Shown here in pieces: positions 59,801-64,000 of a stretch of 64,000 nt of DNA. The notes beneath the pieces were generated by a model, which saw only the letters and a program-made list of their open reading frames with translations, had not been told where the DNA came from and searched no databases. A program made the position numbers and the translations under genes. How positions within the stretch are numbered: position 1 is the stretch's first letter; each line of letters opens with the position of its first letter. The DNA comes from Streptomyces kaniharaensis (GTDB taxonomy: Bacteria; Actinomycetota; Actinomycetes; Streptomycetales; Streptomycetaceae): assembly GCF_009569385.1 (NCBI RefSeq), contig NZ_WBOF01000001.1:4329501-4393500 (forward strand). The letters are read 5' to 3'.

Positions 59801-60473
59801 CCCGGGCCCCGGCGGCCCGGCCGACCGGCCCAGCCGGGTGGGCTACCTGCCCGACCGGGACCAGACGCTGATGAAAGTCGTGGTCGCCGGCCCCTTCGGG
59901 GTCGGCAAGACGACGCTCATCCGCACCCTCTCGGAGATCGCCACCCTGCACACCGAGGAGGCGATGACCGAGACCGGACGCCCGGTCGACGGCCTCGCCG
60001 ACCTGCCGGAGAAGACCACCACGACGGTCGCCGTCGACTTCGGCCGGCTGACCCTGCCCGGCAACGTGGTCCTCTACATGTTCGGCACCCCCGGCCAGCG
60101 CCGCTTCTTCCCGCTCTGGCAGGACATCGCCCGCGGCGCCCTCGGCGCCCTGGTGCTCGCCGACACCCGCCGGCTGGCCGACTCCTTCGAGATCATGGAC
60201 ATGATCGAGGAACAGGGCCTGCCCTACGCGGTGGCCGTCAACTGCTTCCCGGACGCACCCGTCCACCCGGTCGAGATCCTGCGCGCCCACCTCGACCTGC
60301 ACCCCGACACCCCGCTGGTGCTCTGCGACGCCCGTGAACGCGGCGCCAGCCTCGACGCGCTGATCGCGCTCACCGAGCACGTCCTGGACGGCCTGCCCGC
60401 CGGCCCCGACGCCGCCGGTACCGCAGAAGCCGCCGACGCCCCTGACACCGCTGTCGCCCTGGAGCAGCCGTGA
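59778..60473 (+). CDS. cvnD: Conservon small GTPase CvnD
   Basis: A 231-residue GTP-binding protein: P-loop VVVAGPFGVGKTTLIRTLSE, switch region TTTTVAVDFGRLTL, the DxxG-equivalent YMFGTPGQRRFFPLW, and the base-recognition area AVNCFPDA. The TTG at 59778 with GAGAGG upstream gives a 23-base overlap with cvnC. An Ala/Asp-rich tail follows the domain. Confidence 0.92.
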   Translation: MDSARSGDPGPGGPADRPSRVGYLPDRDQTLMKVVVAGPFGVGKTTLIRTLSEIATLHTEEAMTETGRPVDGLADLPEKTTTTVAVDFGRLTLPGNVVLYMFGTPGQRRFFPLWQDIARGALGALVLADTRRLADSFEIMDMIEEQGLPYAVAVNCFPDAPVHPVEILRAHLDLHPDTPLVLCDARERGASLDALIALTEHVLDGLPAGPDAAGTAEAADAPDTAVALEQP

Positions 60474-61663
60474 CCACCGAGACCCGCCCGATCCCGATCC
60501 ACGGCCCGGTCTTCGCCGCCGACCCGCACCTCGTGTACGACCGGCTGCGCCGCTACGGCGCGATCGCCCCGGTGGAGCTCGCCCCCGGCGTCGAGGCCCT
60601 GCTGGTCACCGACTACCGGGCCGCGCTCGACCTCCTGCGCGACACCGACACCTTCTCCAAGGACTCCCGCGCCTGGCAGCAGACCGCCCCGCCGGACTCC
60701 CCGCTCCTGGTGGTGCTCGGCTACCGTCCCACCGCCCTGTTCAGCGACGGCGAGGTGCACGACCGCTACCGCTCGGTGATCACGACCGGCCTCGCGCTGC
60801 TCGAACCGCACGTGCTCCAGCGTCGCGTCGCCGAGGTCGCCCACCAGCTCATCGACCGCTTCGAGTCGGCCGGCACCGCCGACCTGATCGCCGAGTACGC
60901 TCGCCAGCTGCCGGTGTTCGTCTTCAACACCTGGTTCGGCGTGCCCGAGGAGCACAGCGCCCGGCTGGTGGCCGGCATCTCCGAGATGATCGAGTCCACC
61001 GAGAAGGCCGTCGCCGCGTACGGGGACCTCGTCGCCGTGGTCAGCGCCATGGTCGCCGAACGCCGCGAGCGCCCCCGGCGCGACCTCACCTCCTGGTTCG
61101 TCACCCACCCGGCCGGGCTGAACGACGAGGAGGTGATCCGGCAGATCACCCTCACCATGATCGCCGGGCACGAACCGACCACCAACCTGATCGGCAACGC
61201 CCTGCTGCGCCTGCTCACCGACGCCCGCTACGCCGGCTCGCTGTTCGGCGGCGCGATGACGGCCTACCAGGCGATCGACGAGGTGCTGTGGCACGAGCCG
61301 CCGCTGGCCAACCTCTCCGCCCACTACCCGCGGTACGACGTCACCTTCCACGGCCGCGAGATCAAGGCCGGCTCGCTGGTGCTGGTCTCCTACGCGGCGG
61401 CCAACTCCCAGGCCGCGCCGCCGACCGACGGCTCCGAGCTGCGCAGCGGCGAGAGCGCCCACCTGGCCTGGGCGGCCGGCCCGCACGCCTGCCCGGCCCG
61501 GGACCCTGCCCTGCTGATCGCGATCACCGCGATCGAGCAGCTGACCAGTCGCCTCAGCGATCTCGAACTCGGCATGCCGGCCCAGGAGTTGCTCTGGCGC
61601 CCGGGCCCGTTCCACCGCGCCCTGGTCCACCTCCCGGTCCGCTTCGCCCCCGTCGCCCGCTGA
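60470..61663 (+). CDS. CYP157-like cytochrome P450 without ExxR motif
   Basis: A 397-residue P450. The I-helix has MIAGHEPTTNLIGNALL and the haem-ligand loop is WAAGPHACPARD with Cys341. The K-helix reads AIDEVLWHEPP: Glu271 is present but the Arg of the otherwise invariant ExxR is Trp274. This absence is the known peculiarity of the CYP157 family, whose members sit in conservons. The GTG overlaps the cvnD stop, so it belongs to the conservon operon. The CYP154-type partner often found after it is absent here. The substrate is unknown. Confidence 0.9.
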   Translation: MTTETRPIPIHGPVFAADPHLVYDRLRRYGAIAPVELAPGVEALLVTDYRAALDLLRDTDTFSKDSRAWQQTAPPDSPLLVVLGYRPTALFSDGEVHDRYRSVITTGLALLEPHVLQRRVAEVAHQLIDRFESAGTADLIAEYARQLPVFVFNTWFGVPEEHSARLVAGISEMIESTEKAVAAYGDLVAVVSAMVAERRERPRRDLTSWFVTHPAGLNDEEVIRQITLTMIAGHEPTTNLIGNALLRLLTDARYAGSLFGGAMTAYQAIDEVLWHEPPLANLSAHYPRYDVTFHGREIKAGSLVLVSYAAANSQAAPPTDGSELRSGESAHLAWAAGPHACPARDPALLIAITAIEQLTSRLSDLELGMPAQELLWRPGPFHRALVHLPVRFAPVAR

Positions 61664-61677
61664 CCGGGCAGCACGAC

Positions 61678-61710
61678 GGCCCGGGCGTCCGCAGGACGGA
61701 TGCCCGGGCC
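61678..61710. terminator. Bidirectional hairpin terminator
   Basis: GGCCCGGGCGTCCG with a partner arm differing at one position, between the convergent P450 and msrB genes. Confidence 0.75.
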
Positions 61711-61724
61711 GTTCGGTCCGGCGA

Positions 61725-62135
61725 TCAGGAGCTCTCGGCCGGCCTGAGCGTCAGCGAGATGCTGTTGATGCAGTAACGCTGGTCCGTCGGCGTGCCGTAC
61801 CCCTCGCCCTCGAAGACGTGGCCCAGGTGCCCGCCGCAGCGCGCGCAGCGCACCTCGACCCGGCGCATGCCGAGCGAGTTGTCCTCGATGTACTCGACCC
61901 GGTCCTCGGCCAGCGGCGCGTAGTACGAGGGCCAGCCGCAGTGGCTGTCGAACTTGGTCTCGGAGCTGAACAGCTCGGCGCCGCAGGCCCGGCAGCTGTA
62001 GACGCCGACGGTCTTGGTGTCGGTGTACTCGCCGGTGAACGGACGCTCGGTGCCCGCCTCGCGGAGCACGCGGTACTCCTGCGGAGAGAGCTGGGCCCGC
62101 CACTCGGCCTCGGTCTTCTCGATCTCGTAGCTCAT
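61725..62135 (-). CDS. msrB: Peptide-methionine (R)-S-oxide reductase
   Basis: A 136-residue MsrB that reduces methionine R-sulfoxide in proteins. Zinc-binding CRAC and CARC pairs, SHCGWPSYYAPL, GHLGHVFEGEGY and the catalytic Cys in RYCINSISLTL are all present. The ATG at 62135 follows GGGAGCCGTG. It begins 22 bases after the murC stop, so it is probably co-transcribed with murC. Confidence 0.94.
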   Translation of the reverse strand: MSYEIEKTEAEWRAQLSPQEYRVLREAGTERPFTGEYTDTKTVGVYSCRACGAELFSSETKFDSHCGWPSYYAPLAEDRVEYIEDNSLGMRRVEVRCARCGGHLGHVFEGEGYGTPTDQRYCINSISLTLRPAESS

Positions 62136-62157
62136 CACGGCTCCCGGTCGGCGTACG

Positions 62158-63561
62158 TCAGACGTTCGAGGCAACGTTCGCGAGGTGCTTCAGAATTTCG
62201 GGGCCGAGGTTGGTGACGTCCCCCGCGCCCATGGTGAGCAGCAGGTCGCCCGGGCGGGCGAGGCCGGCCAGCACGGCGGGAGCGGCGGCGAAGTCGTGCT
62301 CGGCGGTGACGTCGGCGTCGGCCCGGCGGGCGGCGTCGATGATCAGCTCGCTGGTCACGCCCGGGATCGGGTCCTCGCGGGCCGGGTAGATGTCCAGCAC
62401 CACCGAGGCGTCGGCGAGCGCGAGCGCCTGCCCCATCTCCTCGGCGAGCTGCTGGGTGCGGCTGAACAGGTGCGGCTGGAAGACCACCAGCACCCGCCCC
62501 TCGGCCGCCTCGCGGATCGCCTCCAGGTCGGCGGTCATCTCGGTCGGGTGGTGGGCGTAGGAGTCGATCACCTGGACGCCGCCCGCCTCGCCCTTGAGCT
62601 GGAGCCGGCGGCGCACCCCGGTGTAGGCGCCGAGCGCCTTGGCCAGGTCCGCGGCCGGGACGCCCAGCGCGACGCCGGCGGCCAGCGCGGCGACCGCGTT
62701 GTGGGCGTAGTGGCGGCCGGGCACCGAGACGGTGAAGGTCAGCTTCGAGCCGTCCAGCAGGACGGTGACCTCGCTGGTCATGCCGCGGGCGACGACCGAC
62801 AGGACGCGGACGTCGGCGTCCTCGGCGGCGCCGACGGTGACCACGTTCAGGCCCGCGCGGTCGATCACCCGGGAGGTCAGCTCCCGGGCGCCGTCGTGGT
62901 CGGCGGAGACGACCAGCGTGCCGCCCGGGGTGATCCGGCCGACGAACGTCTCGAAGGACTCGTAGATCTCGTCGATCGAGGCGTAGTTGGCGTGGTGGTC
63001 CAGCTCCACGTTGAGCACGATCGCCACCTCGGGCGCGTACTTATGGAAGCTGCGGTCGCTCTCGTCGGCCTCGGCGACGAAGATCTCGCCGGTGCCGTGG
63101 TGGGCGTTGGAGCCGGGCGCGTCGAGGTCGCCGCCGATCGCGTAGGACGGGTCGAGGCCCAGCTCGCCGAGGGCGACGGCGAGCATGCTGGTGGTGGTGG
63201 TCTTGCCATGGGTGCCGGCCACCGCCAGCGCCCGGCGCCCGCCCATCAGCGCGGCCAGCGCGTCGGAGCGGTGCACCACCGGGATGCCGCGCTCGCGGGC
63301 CGCGGCCAGCTCCGGGTTGTCGGCGCGGATGGCGCTGGAGACGACCACGCTGCTGGTGCCGTCCGGCACGTGCTCGGCGGCGTGGCCGACGTGCACGGTC
63401 GCGCCGAGGGCGCGCAGCGCGAGGACGGTCTCGGACTCCTTGGAGTCGCTGCCGGAGACGCTGGCGCCGCGCACCGCGAGGATCTTCGCCAGCCCGGACA
63501 TCCCGGCGCCGCCGATGCCGATGAAGTGCGGGGCGTGCAGGTCGTGCGCGGCGTCGTTCAA
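62158..63561 (-). CDS. murC: UDP-N-acetylmuramate--L-alanine ligase
   Basis: A 467-residue Mur ligase adding the first amino acid of the peptidoglycan stem peptide. The UDP-binding start HFIGIGGAGMSGLAKIL, the P-loop VAGTHGKTTTTSMLA, VAEADESDRSF, LNVELDHHANY, YAHHPTEM and VFQPHLFSRTQ are diagnostic of MurC. The TTG at 63561 follows GGAGCCCC. Upstream lies the terminator of the next gene, so murC should have its own promoter. Confidence 0.95.
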   Translation of the reverse strand: MNDAAHDLHAPHFIGIGGAGMSGLAKILAVRGASVSGSDSKESETVLALRALGATVHVGHAAEHVPDGTSSVVVSSAIRADNPELAAARERGIPVVHRSDALAALMGGRRALAVAGTHGKTTTTSMLAVALGELGLDPSYAIGGDLDAPGSNAHHGTGEIFVAEADESDRSFHKYAPEVAIVLNVELDHHANYASIDEIYESFETFVGRITPGGTLVVSADHDGARELTSRVIDRAGLNVVTVGAAEDADVRVLSVVARGMTSEVTVLLDGSKLTFTVSVPGRHYAHNAVAALAAGVALGVPAADLAKALGAYTGVRRRLQLKGEAGGVQVIDSYAHHPTEMTADLEAIREAAEGRVLVVFQPHLFSRTQQLAEEMGQALALADASVVLDIYPAREDPIPGVTSELIIDAARRADADVTAEHDFAAAPAVLAGLARPGDLLLTMGAGDVTNLGPEILKHLANVASNV

Positions 63562-63639
63562 GGCGGGGCTCCGTACGGGCGATGGGCCCCTCCCGCCCGG
63601 TGGCGGGCAAGGAGGGATGGTGGACAGGCGGACGACAGC

Positions 63640-63674
63640 GAATCGTCCTCGCGGGCGGGCCGCAAGGACGATTC
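63640..63674 (-). terminator. Hairpin terminator of the edge gene
   Basis: GAATCGTCCTCGCGG with a partner arm mismatched once and a 5-nt loop, 20 bases after the stop at 63695. A second G/C-rich stem lies at about 63590-63617. Confidence 0.7.
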
Positions 63675-63694
63675 TGCACCACGTGCGGGTCGGC

Positions 63695-64000
63695 TCAGGA
63701 GTCGCTGGCGAACAGCCGGAGCACCGGGACTCCCACCTTGTGCCTGGCCTGGGAGGCCCAGTCGCGGTGGAAGAACTCCTCCACGAAGTGCGGGGAGGTG
63801 AGCACCACCACCTCGTCCGCCCGGTGCTCCTCGACCACGGCGCGCAGCCGGTCCAGGGGCTTGTCCTCGACCAGCTCGCCGACCGCCTCGGCGCCGGCCT
63901 GGCGCAGGTGGCGCAGGCTGTGTTCGAGCGATTCGGTCGCCACCGTCGGCCCGGTCTCGGACTCGTCGTGCTCGTGCACCACCTTGTCGAGGTGGCCGAG
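63695..64000 (-). CDS. Hypothetical protein, C-terminal part (start beyond the window)
   Basis: The frame is open to the right edge, so only the last 101 codons are seen. They contain LDRLRAVVEEHRADEVVVLTSPHFVEEFFHRDWASQARHKVGVPVLRLF (quoted in part in other fields' limits: key parts ADEVVVLTSPH and VGVPVLRLF), an alternating strand-helix pattern that resembles the end of a Usp/Rossmann-like nucleotide-binding protein. A protein of this kind precedes murC in streptomycetes and is annotated hypothetical. I would not assign a function. Confidence 0.6.
   Translation of the reverse strand, partial: LGHLDKVVHEHDESETGPTVATESLEHSLRHLRQAGAEAVGELVEDKPLDRLRAVVEEHRADEVVVLTSPHFVEEFFHRDWASQARHKVGVPVLRLFASDS

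Overview
The window is a very GC-rich stretch, with G/C third positions, GTG/TTG starts and many ATGA/GTGA overlaps. It comes from the chromosome of a Streptomyces/Kitasatospora-type actinomycete. The pointers are a four-gene conservon plus P450, a WhiI-type sporulation regulator, a DUF3000 protein, the HemE-HemG-HemQ coproporphyrin haem branch, PepN, MscS, Dxs and MurC. From memory, the gene order from about 36 kb to the right edge resembles the Streptomyces coelicolor SCO60xx region. No rRNA, tRNA or CRISPR was seen.

Left part (1-17.1 kb, accessory in character): the end of a ferredoxin-NADP reductase; an IS1182-family element (1240-3040) inserted in the loop of one member of a palindrome array; a methyltransferase; a frame-broken PucR-type regulator; a GntR/UTRA regulator divergent from a tyrosine phosphatase, with a perfect 20-bp palindrome between them; an overlapping NADAR/DUF4291 pair; an ABC export pair divergent from a two-component system; a secreted protein with an HEYSE motif; and a MAB_1171c-like membrane protein / ImmA-IrrE protease-like / HTH trio followed by a lipoprotein.

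Sugar block (17.2-30.8 kb): BadF-type GlcNAc kinase, GH4 glycosidase, a chimeric reading frame joining the front of a sugar-binding lipoprotein to the back of a MalG-type permease, and a ROK regulator, all transcribed leftward. Then MscS, an HNH nuclease, a very large GH84-like wall/surface hydrolase and MalQ.

Core block (30.8-51.4 kb): a small membrane protein, PepN, a PQQ-propeller membrane protein, a zinc-type ROK regulator, Dxs, a GT39-like membrane protein, a fatty-acid beta-oxidation pair, an RNase D-like protein, a WhiI-like regulator with a WhiG-type promoter, DUF3000, and HemE/HemG/HemQ.

Right part (51.4-64 kb): a leftward four-gene operon of a DUF692/MNIO oxidase, a small partner and two TIGR04222-type membrane proteins, one with a Ser/Gly tail carrying 11 Cys. 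This is a candidate peptide-modification system and the most interesting locus here. It is followed by a GNAT protein, an MBL hydrolase, conservon cvnABCD plus a CYP157-like P450 lacking the ExxR motif, then msrB, murC and a truncated unknown gene at the right edge.
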